From contig CAXIPT010000003.1 of NCBI GenBank assembly GCA_964030475.1, forward strand, positions 285,365 through 349,364: a stretch of DNA of 64,000 nt. The letters run 5' to 3'. How positions within the stretch are numbered: position 1 is the first letter of the stretch; each line of letters begins with the position of its first letter. A model generated the notes under the pieces. The model was not told the origin of the DNA and ran no database searches. It was given only the letters and a program-made list of their open reading frames with translations. Origin of the DNA: Tethya wilhelma (taxonomy: Eukaryota; Porifera; Demospongiae; Tethyida; Tethyidae). A program made the position numbers and the translations under genes. This document shows positions 49,101-60,392 of the stretch, piece by piece.

Positions 49101-51212
49101 CGATATTGCTGCGCTGATGATCCTACCAAACCTTGGATGTTTGAATTGACTGATAGCAATCAAACACGAAACTTAACTAAGACAATTACCAAACTTTCTC
49201 CTCAAACTAAGTACATCTTCAAAGTACGACCTGAATTAGATGATGGCATTGGAGTTTGGAGTGAAGTCAGTGATCCCATTGAGACAAAACTACAACCCTG
49301 TCAGCCTGGAAAGCCAATAGCCAGTGATGTAACTCACGATAGCATCACACTTCAATGGGAGAAACCTGAGCATCGCAGTGAGAAAGTCCAGTCGTATCTT
49401 GTGAAATATCGTTGTGCTAATGATCAAGACAAGTCTTGGGAAAGGAAAGTGACTTTAAGCAATGAAACAAAAGTAAAAATTTCAAAACTTTCTGCTCAAA
49501 CTAAGTACATCTTCAAAATACGACCTGAACTAGAGGAAAGTGTTGGTACTGAGAGTGAAGTCAGTGTCACAACTCAACCACCACCTCTGGCTGTTCGCCT
49601 GTCCAGACAAGCTCAATCAAAGGGCTTACTTTTAAGAGAAGGCCCTCCAGCAGTTTATGAACTACCAGAAGTGACTTACACAATGAGAGATGAAAACAAG
49701 AGGATTGCCAAGTGTCATTTTGGAGAGCCTGAACTAGGCAAAGGTAAACGAGAGAGAGTGTTGATGCTTGTAGGAGCAACTGGAGATGGCAAGAGTACAC
49801 TGATTGAATGTATGGTCAACTATATACTTGGAGTGAAATGGGAGGATGATTTCAGATTTCAACTGATTAAGAATGAAATTATACGATCTACAGCTGAAAG
49901 TCAAACCAGATTTGTCACTGCATATACATTTTACCCAGTTGAAGGATCTGCTTTTGATTACACTCTAACTATCATTGATACACCTGGATATGGAGACACC
50001 AGAGGAATTAAACATGATCGAACATTAGTAGAGCAAATCAAAGACTTCTTCTCAACTAAACCTCCTCGAGGTATTGACCACATTGATGGTGTTGGATTTG
50101 TGACTAAGGCTGGTTCACTTCGACTAACACCAACACAGCAGTACATCTTTGACTCAATACTGGGTGTATTTGGTAAAGATATGGCGAGAAACATATTTTT
50201 GATGATATCATTCAGTGATGGTGGCATGCCTACAGTTCTAGAAGCTATCAAGGTTGCAAGGATACCAAATGTTGATTACTTCAAGTTCAATAACTCTGCT
50301 TTGTATGCTAACAACAGTGATACAGCCAATAATATTGTCAGCTCATATTTTTGGAAAATGGGATTTGATACACTTAGCCAGTTTTTCTCAGAATTTGAAA
50401 GTATGGAGTCTAGAAGCCTTCAGTTAACAAGGGAGACTTTAGCAGAACGTGATCAACTACAAACTCTAGTAGAAGGATTACAAAAACAAATCACCACCAG
50501 TCTTGAGCTCATTGGAGAACTTAAACAGGATAAGGAGGCAATAACAGCTCATCGATTAAGTATCGGCAGTAATGAACCCTTTACATACGAAGTTGAAGTG
50601 ATGAAAGGATTTGAACTGCCACTTGAAGACAAGAAAAAGAATGTTACGATCTGTTTGAATTGCAGTTTCACTTGTCACTATCCATGTACCATAAAAAATG
50701 ATGATAAGAAGTACAAATGTGATGCTATGGGAGGTAGCTATTGGTCACGGAACAAAGGTTCATGCTGTATAGTGTGTCCTGGTAAATGTCACTGGACACA
50801 ACATGTCAACAGACCATATCGATATGTTCAACGACCAGTAAAAGAGAAAAGGACACTTGAGGATCTTGTCAAGAAATACAGCACACCCACAGCCACACCT
50901 TCAGGAGAGCAGAAATCTACTGCCGAAGACATCCTAAGTGGGGTAGCAAAACAACTTAAAGAAACATATGGTAAAGTATTGGAGCTTAATAAACAGGTGC
51001 AAGAATCAATCAACAAACTAGACCAAATTGCCCTCAGAAAATTTGTTCCAACTAGTGAAACTTCTTCTCAAGTGGCCTACATAGAACTCTTGATAGAAGC
51101 AGAAAAGCAAGGTGGGAAGCCTGGATGTGAACAACGAATAGAGGCACTGAAATTACTCAAAGATAGAGCTCAAATTGAAATTGAAGTGGCAAAGACAATG
51201 CGCAGTTTATAA
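46168..51212 (+). CDS. Gene 6: CARD – X – Fn3 x3 – GTPase – Cys/His (1,301 aa, 2 exons)
   Basis: Exon 1 is 46168..46531 (donor GTGAGT); exon 2 is 47671..51212 after an AATGTAG acceptor. The join is in phase. The 1.1-kb intron contains two transposon-like insertions. Residues 1..~105: CARD-like (AEYRAFQSCFDRLVTGV, LEELAQQL). ~150..430: X module (FECHCGSNCSFEDYLGG, FFNYLILEEIILQLG, then an alpha/beta part with VRVKLASFIGLDPAAILL-type residues). ~462..755: three Fn3 repeats with KVRPEL motifs. ~823: Walker A GATGDGKST; then DTPGYGDTRG. ~1115..1165: Cys/His module (CLNCSFTCHYPC, CPGKCHWTQH). There is no Y module or SNTX block. Its CARD exon shows no difference from that of gene 7. Inferred: a shorter CARD–GTPase of the same pathway. 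Confidence 0.88.
46568..46978. mobile_element. MITE with about 115-bp terminal inverted repeats
   Basis: The left end CAAGTAGTAAAAATTTC... (46568..46684) is the near-exact reverse complement of ...GAAATTTTTACTACTTG (46862..46978). The internal 177 bp has no coding frame. A truncated copy lies at 9745..10036 and a decayed one at 58681..58887. The flanking empty site is preserved in gene 7 intron 1 (about 53662..53672), where TTTATATAGGTGTG is uninterrupted. Confidence 0.8.
46991..47590. repeat. 0.6-kb dispersed repeat, copy 2
   Basis: Closely similar to 6165..6774 over the whole length, same orientation. It lies directly beside the MITE; the two together make up the 1.02-kb insertion absent from block B. 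They may be one composite element or two nested insertions. A TA lies at both outer ends. Confidence 0.7.
47088..47099. promoter_or_regulatory. NRF1-like palindrome in intron-1 insertion
   Basis: TGCGCATGCGCA inside the dispersed repeat, as at 6263..6274. The insertion brings a potential promoter motif into intron 1 of gene 6. Confidence 0.3.
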
Positions 51213-51499
51213 TATGTTAATTTTTGTCCTAGCAACTCTGTACAAAGACCATACCATTAATTATAATTATTAATATTAGTTTGTGGTTTATTTGTGTTCC
51301 AAGTTTGTTTTTGGGCCATTGACCTTTGCTTTTTCTCTGATTTTATTCGTCCACCATCAAGATGATAGTAACTACATCAACCATGTACCACTATCAGTTC
51401 CATAAACAGTCATAGTGTACTTACATCTAATCAACCATAGAATAAAAAATTAAAACTCAAACACCAACTGTTTCTGACCACACAGCCGCATAAACTCAC
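51213..51499. other. 3' flank of gene 6
   Basis: AT-rich, resembling the 3' flank of gene 5 at its start. I searched the minus strand here for later frataxin exons and saw none. Confidence 0.4.
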
Positions 51500-52041
51500 A
51501 GCTAAAGAAGCATCATAGTCCTTGCTACAGAGCCCACTGTCTCCAAGGTCCTCAAAGAAGGCTGCCAGTTCATCCAGAGTCTCATCAGCTAGCCTGTGAT
51601 AGGAGAGGTGGTCCAATTGTCTTATCTCCCCCTCTTCTCTCTCACTGCTGGAGGAGAGGAGGTGGACACAGGGGGTGGGGCCTGGTTGCCATGGTGATGG
51701 CAGGGACTGGCGGGGAGAGGGAAATATTGATGGTCAAATAAGACAATAGCTGTAGACTAAATCTAGAGACTTGGTTGGTTTTGTTGCATATACTGAAGTG
51801 TTTTATAACTGACTGTTTCTCAATGACACATGAATCATGCATGAGTTAATGGGCAGTGTATTCCAATACTGACTACTGTCAGTGGTTGTCTTTGACTCAG
51901 TGGGAGTTGGTTTCTAAGAGGGAGATGGCAGACATGTCTCCTCGGAGCACTCCGTCTGTCTCTACTGTGGTAGACTCCCAAAGGAGACACCTTGGACCAT
52001 CTTCTAGTGGCTAGTCTCACTGCATAGAGTAGGGACTTCAT
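51500..52041 (-). pseudogene. Frataxin-like 5' gene fragment, copy B (two exons)
   Basis: Minus strand. Exon 1 (52041..51877) is 55 codons from ATG and rich in Arg and Ser (MKSLLYAVRLATRRWSKV), as expected of a mitochondrial presequence. Exon 2 (51706..51500) is 69 codons after a CCGCCAG acceptor. It contains LDHLSYHRLADETLDELAAF and FEDLGDSG..KDYDASLA, the first helix and acidic ridge of frataxin, then a GTGAGT donor. Exons are in phase 0. The exon 1 donor is weak (GTAGTC). The beta-sheet half of frataxin is absent from the window. Known: frataxin is a mitochondrial iron–sulfur assembly factor. Inferred: a truncated, probably non-functional copy. Confidence 0.7.
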
Positions 52042-53269
52042 AGTTTGCTTGCTGGCTGATTTCAATATTACTTTATTGGTTTGAATAAATAGAAAGGACA
52101 GCTGATTCCAATTATTTAAACTGCTAATTAATTTAATATTGAAATCAATTTCATGGACACACGTGTTGCTGAATCAGCAGACAGAAGCTCGGACAAAGCT
52201 CTTAGAAGCCTTATTAATTTACTTTTACTTGTTTATGTTCAAACCAGGACCTGTACGAAAACCTGCAATAGACTAGCGGATCTCCAGCATTCCTCATTCC
52301 TCTGGGGCCTAACTATAATTAGTTTAGTTCAGTAGACAAACAGTATAACTTAAAGTTTGAAATTTTGTTATAGTTACTGTCTGTCTCTCTCTCTAAATAT
52401 AAAAACACACACAATCACAATGATCAGTGGATGCATTCAGTGTTCAGTGATCCCTTGGGATTGATTCTCTTACCGTACTGTGAAGAGCGAGAACCTGCAT
52501 GCCGGGGGAAGGTCAATTGCTATTGTTTGTCTATTGTTTAAGATAGCCATATATATCAGACCACTCCATTGTGAGATGATGGTATTCATCTTTAGCTACT
52601 GGAGGGAGCTGTCATGTGAACTTGTTTGTCCCTTCAGATGTCACTGGTAGATAAACCAGACCATATTATTAGTTTGCTATTGTCATGAATATAATAAAGA
52701 TAAGCTTTAATATACACCCACTGTTATGTCATTGACTGATTGTGTGCATTTTATGTGACTCTCTTGCATAGAGAGGGATTACAACAATGCTAGGTTGATG
52801 ACTGGTGAAGTTTTTCCTGCATGCATGGTGGTGTAAGAATGATACTGTTAACGAAAAGGCCTGATATATTGAATCTGGTAAGTGTTGGATGGCAAAGCAC
52901 AAAACCTGTACCATGCACTTGCAGAAGTATGTGGTTGAAGCCTTATTTCTTCAATAATTAAATCTAGGTTTTGCTTACAATGTCATGCAGTCAGTTGTGG
53001 ATATATGTTTGGAACAGAATCAGTTGTTTCATGTGTTAATCTACTTTTACCGCTGCTCTGTCTATGTTGCAGCAATTTCTGCTGAAACATTTATGGCTGG
53101 CATATGTGTATGGATGGTCTGTAAATCAGGAGATCTATTGTATTCACTGCTCATGAATATCATCATGTCATACACACCCCCACATTCTTAACACACACAC
53201 ACACAGCAGTTTGTTTCTTAAGAAAAAGGATATTAACTGTTTGTATGAAAGTTGCTGTCAATAGCTATC

Positions 53270-56200
53270 ATGGATAACAGTGACACCGCTGAGTATCGTG
53301 CCTTTCAAAGTTGTTTTGATAGACTAGTGACTGGAGTAGCACATGATGTAGAGAGTGTAGCTAGAAAAGCTTTTGAAAAAAATGTAATTACTCCAGAAGA
53401 CTTACGCAATGCAATCAATCAACATAATGATAAATCATTAAGAACTACCAACCTATTGCTGAAAATTTTAAACAAAATTCAGCAGAATCCAGCAAACTTT
53501 GATGAATTTGTGAGCATTCTCAAGAACACAACAACTCTGGAAGAATTGGCTCAACAACTGACATCTGAGCATGTCAAACAACTACAAGAAAGAGCATCTC
53601 TTAGTCTACCAACAAAAGAGAGTAAACCTCAAGGTGAGTTGACTACCTGCAAAAGCTATATAATTTATATAGGTGTGTTTATTTTATGATTCAACCTCCA
53701 TGCATGCATGATTTCCCCCCCATTTTATGATGATTAACTGAACGCATAATGTAGGAGAATCTGACAGCTCATTACTGGAAGTCAGCATATCTGACTGTAA
53801 GTCAGCACAAGAAGCAAGTCGTAATCAAATGTTTGAGTGTCATTGTGGAAGCAATTGTAGCTTTGAAGACATAGTATTTGGGTGGCAAATGTTGCGGGTC
53901 ACAAGAGAACTCTTTTCCACATCTAAATGTTGCACACCTTAGCAATGGTGATACAGAGAAGCTTTATTGTACGCTAATAACCGAAACAAATAAGATTAGT
54001 AAAACGTTTCAAGACCTTGTGTGTGACACATTTAAGACACTGGATCACCAACAAACATCAGTAGAACAGCTCGTGGCAATTGCATTTACTTATGGTCAGC
54101 CAAGCAATCTTACCGTTTGTTTTCCACTGTTGAACTCAGTTGAACTCAGTTGAACTCCAATTTAAAGCGTGGGCAGGCTAAGATATCAATCACCATGCCC
54201 ATGCACACTAATCACCCTTCTACCCCACGTGATTTTAGATACCAGGCTCCCTCTTTCCTTTTCTCTCTCGCTTAATTTCTGGTGGGAGGGAGCCTGGGAA
54301 CTGTGACGAGGCTAGCTAACAATCAGTTCAAACTGTACCAAGATGACGTACTGCTGCAATATAAAAAGAGTATATAATTTATTATGTCTATAAGGTATCA
54401 AAAGTCAATGGTGCATTTAATTACAAGCCAGAAGACTTGCATTGGCATGAGTGCCTGTATGTGAGATGCGCTTAATAACGCACCAGTACGGTATATCCAT
54501 GATCCATACTGTTAACTATTTTAATAGCTAGTCAGCAGTAGTCTTAATTGTTAACCTAAGCTTAATCTAGCTCTCCACATTTGAATGTTAATTAGAGTAC
54601 CATGCAAAATTTAAAATTAATAATGACCAATGCATGGATGATAATTTTTTCCCTTGATTTACATACATGCATCTTCTTAATTTATAGAAAGACACTTTGA
54701 AGCCTACCAAAAAGCCCTACAAGATGGTGTCAGCATTGCTGTTAAGTATCTCAAGTTGTTAATGTTAGGCCCACCTCGTACTGGCAAAACTTCACTGAAG
54801 AAACGTCTGATCGGAGAAATCATCAACCTCATTGGTAAAGGTGTTCAACACAGTACCGGTACAGTCGATGCTCACAATGTTGTCGTGAAGCTTAATGAAG
54901 AGAAATTGATTCATTCAGCAGCTGTGATCTCTGAGAGGACATGGGCAGCTGTTGGGAAAAGTGATGGTTGTGATCTTGATGAAGAAATCCATCTCCTGTA
55001 TCAGTTTATCACTAAAAGTGTTAGTTCTGAAAGTGAAACCCATCAAATACAAGATAGCTCCCATCCATATGATGTTGACAGGAATGAGCTTAAGTCTGTG
55101 GATACTTCTTCAGACACAAATGGTATGACAATGCCAAAAGTAGAAAGTGTGAAAAAGAAAAAAACAAACATGTGTAGTATCATTGATATAAATGAAATCG
55201 AGAGAACCCTTGAAGCATTTAATAAAGCACTTCAATCATCTGCTGGTCAAGAACAGCTCAAAGTCCTTCTGGAGAAGACCATCCTCCTCAACATGGTGGA
55301 CACTGGTGGACAACCAGCCTTCATCGAGATGTTACCCATGTTGACAATCGGCCCAGCTCTCTACCTCATCTTTCTTCGTCTGGATCAAGACTTGAAACTA
55401 TGGTACAACATCCAGTATGTCAGTGAAGACAATGAAGAAGTGTCCCTCGGTGAGTCCTCCTACACCCCTCAAGAAGTAATCTTTCAGGTTCTGTCAAGCA
55501 TTGCATGCTTCGGATCTGACACCAACTCTGCTACAAGTTCATCAGTTAGAAAACAGTTCACTTCTCAGCAATCTCAAGCCGCAATGCTAGTGGGTACGTA
55601 CAAGGACAAACTTAAAGGTAGTCCGGAAGAAAAGCAATCAAAAGTTAGACAAGTGGATCAAGAATTACAAGAAGAGTTGAAAGTGATTTTAGATACTGAT
55701 CTTTTCAAAGAAGACCAAAATCTCTTAAGATATGCCTCTGATGACCAACTCATGTTCGATGTGGACAACATGACTGGTGATGAGGGAGAAGTAACCAGAA
55801 TCCAAAAACGACTTGAACAAGTTATTCTGCATGACTTCACGCAGGTTCCTATTCCAGCTTCTTGGCTCATGTTTGGTCTCTTCCTTCGAAGAATGGGAAA
55901 ACGTACCATCAGCTTGGCTCAATGTGAAGAAATTGGTCGTCGACTTCATGTCAATGATGTCCAAGAAGCATTATGGTTCTTTCACCATTGCATTGGAGTG
56001 CTGATGTACTACACTGATGTAGAGGAGCTGAAAGACACAGTGATATGCGATCCTCAGATAGTGTTTGACAGCATTACAGAGTTAATCTTGAACACTTTCA
56101 AACTTGGACCTGTTGGGAAAGCTGTGTGTGATAAGTTCAAGCAAACTGGCCAATTTCGTTTCAATGACATCCAGAAACTCTCAAAGAACTCAAAAAGTGG

Positions 56201-58395
56201 CATTCTCCCTTTACCACAACTTGTCAAACTTCTAGAACACCTCTATATAATAGCCCGTATCTCATGCCCAGAAGAGAGTTGTGCTGATGGTGCATCTTTT
56301 GGAAAGAGTTTATCAACTTGTGATGTGTATTTCATGCCTGCCGTCCTTCCATCAGCTCAGGAAAGTGAACTTAAACTGTCTCCTGTTCCTGCACATGGTG
56401 ATCCTGCTCCCCTTCTGATCCGTTTCAAGAGTGGTATCGTACCAATCGGTGTGTTCTGTGCCTCCATAGCTAGTATAGTCGCTAGAAAGGAACTAGGTTG
56501 GACTCTCATGGAACCACAGCGATCACGATGCTACACTTTATACAAGAACAAAATTACATTTAGAGTGCATTTAAAAGGTGCTAGTTACGACGTCTTATTG
56601 ATATCTAAACCAAAACGGTACGAAGTTCACATCACTCACAAACCTTCATCTGCTTTGCAACCAGCTCACGAGATATGCAAGCATATCCTGGAAACAGTGT
56701 GTCACACTCTTGATCATGTCATCTCCAAAATGAAACACAAGCAGTTCCTGTCCTCCTCAGATTGTCGGACTCTCTCTCCTTACGAAGTAGGATTCCAGTG
56801 CCCCCTCCACCCTGATGAGGAGCATATGGCTGTCTGTAGGCCTTACCATGGAACTGGAGATCTTGAGACAAATTCATCGCTATCTGTCGCTTTCTTGTTG
56901 CTAGGATACTTTAAGAACAAGTCTAGCCTATTTTGTCTAGACAAAGATGTCATAGTCGGACTTCCACACAATTCTGTGTCCATTTGTTGGTGGATGGAAC
57001 CCACCACTGGTACGTTGAATTATACCTTTTGCTTGTATCACACTGCCAAGTATAATTATTATAATCTTGAATTCCACAGATGGACTATATGAAGCTCAAT
57101 CATTAGAGAGTAGCCATTCATCCATTCCGGAAACAGCTAAACTTCAGGTACAAAATATTTGCCCTGCCTGACTATATTGTGCTATAATGTGATGAAAATT
57201 CAGCACGTATAACATAATAGTAGCCTGTGATGATACCATTAATTGCTATAATCATAACAATGTCACATACATGCATTCACGTGTGCAATACATACACTCA
57301 CAGAAACCATCAGAGAAACTTGTCACACAATTTAAACCAGCTGCAGTGTCAAATGTTGATTCATCAGCTAATATGGTTTGGAATCTAGACAAAATACATG
57401 ACAAGCTAAAGGGAGAAGGCATTGTCATTGCTATAATAGACAATGATGTCAATATTTGGCATAATGCATTCAAGGCAGCTCGTTCTGAAAAACGATTAAG
57501 TGGAATTAGATATTTACCAGAAGAAGAAAAAACTTCCAAGGATTGGGGCTATCCTCGTGGTGGTGGTGATAAAGCTAGCCATGGAACAATGGCTGCTTTC
57601 GTTGCCTCAGGAGAAGCTTTTGGTACAATCAAGAGTAGTGGGGTTGCCCCTAAATCAACTCTTTGGATTTGTTCAGTTGGAAACACCTACAGCGAACTAG
57701 CCATCATCAATGCCCTCAAAGACCTCATCAAGATGAAGGAGGCAAAGAACAAATTCGCACCTGATATCATCTCGATGTCGTTCGGATATGAGTATTATTA
57801 TACCCCTGATGATGAAAACCAACGAGAAATGAGACACCTGATAAAACGTCTTTGTGAGTTAAAAGTAGTTCTAGTAGCGGCCGCTGGCAACTATGGAAAG
57901 CTCAAGGGAGGCATTCAATTTCCAGCTAGTGAACTGGAAGTGATTTGTGTTGGAGCTCACAACCAGAGAGGCTATGGGATGGACATCAATGCTCCAGAAG
58001 ATCTCGATTGCTTTGCACCTGGTGAAGCTGTAGTGCACCCAGATGTAACTGGAAGTGAATCATCACGCTGCAGTACTGGCACCTCTTGTGCTGCTCCAGC
58101 CATTGCTGGGCTGATTGCCCTCGTACTCGAGTTCTCTAATAAATATGTGAAAAGTGAAGCAGAAAGAAAGAAATATAGAGAGCCAAGTTTCTTAAAATGG
58201 TTTCTTAAAGAGCACAGGAGGGGTGGTGACGACACACTACTTAATCTAGTCCCCTTCTTGGAAGCAGAAATCAGTAAATATGAAAATGAAAAATTAAGAG
58301 AGGAAAATGAACAGCTGATCTGTGTAATGACTATGTTTGTCATTGTGTATATGTACTTCCAGTTTTGTGGTAAAGATTCATATCCTGTGTCATGA
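53270..58395 (+). CDS. Gene 7: CARD – ROC – COR – subtilisin-like protease – C-terminal TM (1,281 aa, 4 exons)
   Basis: Exons 53270..53633, 54688..57009, 57080..57147 and 57304..58395 join in phase with GT–AG borders and no stop. Residues 1..~105: CARD-like, matching gene 6 with no difference seen. ~145..440: ROC GTPase, with Walker A GPPRTGKTS (149), G3 DTGGQ (326) and G4-like VGTYKDKL (~424). ~506..670: COR domain (PIPASWLMFGLFLRRMG). Then a C-terminal part with FQCPLHPDEEH. From ~950: peptidase S8 with Asp964 (IAIIDNDVN), His1011 (SHGTM), Asn1114 (AAAGNYG) and Ser1179 (GTSCAAP), so the catalytic set is complete. ~1256..1275: one hydrophobic segment seven residues from the end, a possible tail anchor. 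Known: ROC–COR units act as nucleotide-dependent dimer switches. Inferred: CARD-recruited, ROC-gated, membrane-tethered protease. Confidence 0.82.
53756..54113 (+). pseudogene. Broken X-module exon inside gene 7 intron 1
   Basis: After a TAATGTAG acceptor, this repeats the start of gene 6 exon 2, including FECHCGSNCSFED. It then has four extra bases near 53870 that shift the frame, and it stops matching at about 54113, mid-module. The CARD donor (phase 1) can splice directly to 54688 (which needs two bases), skipping it. It is a leftover of the duplication. Confidence 0.7.
54114..54687. other. Rest of gene 7 intron 1: duplication breakpoint and hairpin
   Basis: Holds three near copies of GTTGAACTCA at the breakpoint, a hairpin element (54241..54314) and AT-rich DNA up to the TTTATAG acceptor at 54687. 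Confidence 0.45.
54241..54314. repeat. Short hairpin element, copy 4
   Basis: ACCAGGCTCCCTC at the left and GAGGGAGCCTGGGAAC...GAGGCTA at the right form the same foldback type as 4493..4577. Confidence 0.5.
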
Positions 58396-59246
58396 CCTAA
58401 AAATCTATGTATATGTGTATATGTGTGTTGTTCAGTCAGTCTTCCAAGTCTCAACAATTTTTCTAAGTAAAACTCAGTTAAACTGCGCCTAGTTGGGTCC
58501 TTGCTATATTTATAGCTATAGTAAAGGAAAGGTTCTTGAGAACCAGAGGACTGTTTTGTGAATACTGGAAAGAAACATCTTTGAATGCTATCTGAGAAAC
58601 TTCATATAAGTGATTCCGATTCACTGACTAATATAAATCCCTACAATAATTATATGGCTCACTGAATTCCTACTAATCAGTTGGCTAAGCATGCAGTGGA
58701 GCAAAGTATAGCAGGCAGGATTAGACAAGTTGTTGGCCAAGACTTGGGACATAAAATGAAGTAGCTATGTGCCGAAATTGAGACATACCTAGTCTAGTCC
58801 TAAAAAAGGTGGGGTCTAGGACTATAGACTAAGACGTAACTTATTCCAATACATTTTTATTACTGCACTGCTTATTCCTACACTACTGGCTTCATGCACC
58901 TTACCCATACTTAATTAGATTGTATACCCATTAGTACAAGTATTGCTCATTTTATGGCCAGATATTTTAGCTAAATTTGCAACTGTTACATGTAGTACAT
59001 GAATTGACCTTTGCTGACTTGCTGATTCTTTTCTCGTTATATTATTCATCCACCATCATGTGATAAGTAATTATGTGAACTATTGTATATTCACTGCTCT
59101 ATGAATAGGTCAATCAGTTTAATTGTTTGTCAACAAAATAATATATTATTACATGCAAGTACTAGACAGTCGTGAAGCGTTATTATCACATTAAAGGTGC
59201 ATAGTAACTGTTATTGTCTGTCTAAGAGTGCTATAATAATAGTCAT
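58396..59246. other. Intergenic: 3' flank of gene 7, decayed MITE, promoter of gene 8
   Basis: Includes a decayed copy of the long-TIR MITE at 58681..58887 and a remnant of the conserved upstream block (CCACCATCATGTGATAAG..., about 59050) in which the X-box-like core is lost. No gene is seen. Confidence 0.45.
58681..58887. repeat. Decayed copy of the long-TIR MITE
   Basis: Resembles the right half of 46568..46978 (GGCCAAGACTTGGGACATAA, GTGCCGAAATTGAGAC, TCCTACACTACT) but is interrupted by a small foldback (about 58790..58840). Confidence 0.5.
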
Positions 59247-60392
59247 ATGGATAACAGTGACACTGCTGAGTATCGTGCCTTTCAAAGTTGCTTTGAAAAG
59301 CTAGTAAATGGAGTTAAAAATGATGTAGAAAGTGTTGCTACAAAGGCATTTACGAAAAATTTGATTTCTTCTGACAACTTAAGCAATGCAATGGATCGAC
59401 ACCATGCAGATGAAAAACACAGAGCTATCAAACTACTGCAACAAGTGCTGGACAAAATCCATCAGAATCCATCCTACTTCTACACATTTATAGCTATCCT
59501 CAAGGAGATACTGTCTCTGGAGGAATTGGCTGGAGAACTGATGAGAAAATCACTGACAGTCAGACATGACAATGGAAGAACCTGACTCATTACATCACCT
59601 TTGGAGACCAAGAGCCAGTGCTGTGACTCATGACACTATCACACTGGAGTGGGACACACCAAAACTGGATCGTGAGAATGTTAATGTTATGTCATATCTT
59701 GTTAAATATTGCTGCACTAGTGATGGGCCTTGGATAAACATAATGATGTGTAACAATGACACCCAATTGACCATTCCTGGACTAACTCCTCAAACCAAGT
59801 ACATCTTCAAGGTACGACCTGAACTGGATGATGGTGGTGTTGGAGCTGAGAGTGAAGAAAGTTTTCCTATTAAAACCAAGCCACTCCCCTGTCAGCCTGG
59901 GAGGCCAACAGCCAGTGCTGTGACTTATGACAGCATCACTGTGGAATGGAGTAAACCTGAACATCGGAATGAAACTGTTCGTTCATATCGTGTAAGATAT
60001 TGTGTTAACAATCAATCAAAATCATGGACACCAGTCATGACTGACAACAATGAAACAAACTTTACTGCAACAAATCTTAATCCTCAAACTGAGTACATCT
60101 TCAAGGTACGACCCGAGCTAAAGGATAATATTGATCCAGTTGGTACTGAGAGTGAAGTCAGTGATCCTATTGCAACTAAAGCAACTTCTCCTCCTGGTAA
60201 ACCAGTCAAATGTAGTACTACACACAAAAGTATTACTTTGAATTGGACAAGACCAGAAATTGGAGGTGAAAGGATAAAGTACTATGAAATTCTGTGTGGA
60301 AGACCTCATCAATCTGTATTACGACTGATGCCTAGTACTATTAGTTCTCAACCTCAACAGGAGATCATTGTTGCAACTTTGCAAAATCTTTT

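Larger units (their letters stand above)
51455..54113. repeat. Segmental duplication block B
   Basis: Partner of 43645..48021. It carries the better frataxin-like 5' fragment (minus), the gene 7 promoter and CARD exon, and a frame-broken start of the X module. It ends in a short tandem of GTTGAACTCA (about 54131..54157), next to the point where similarity to block A is lost. Confidence 0.85.
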
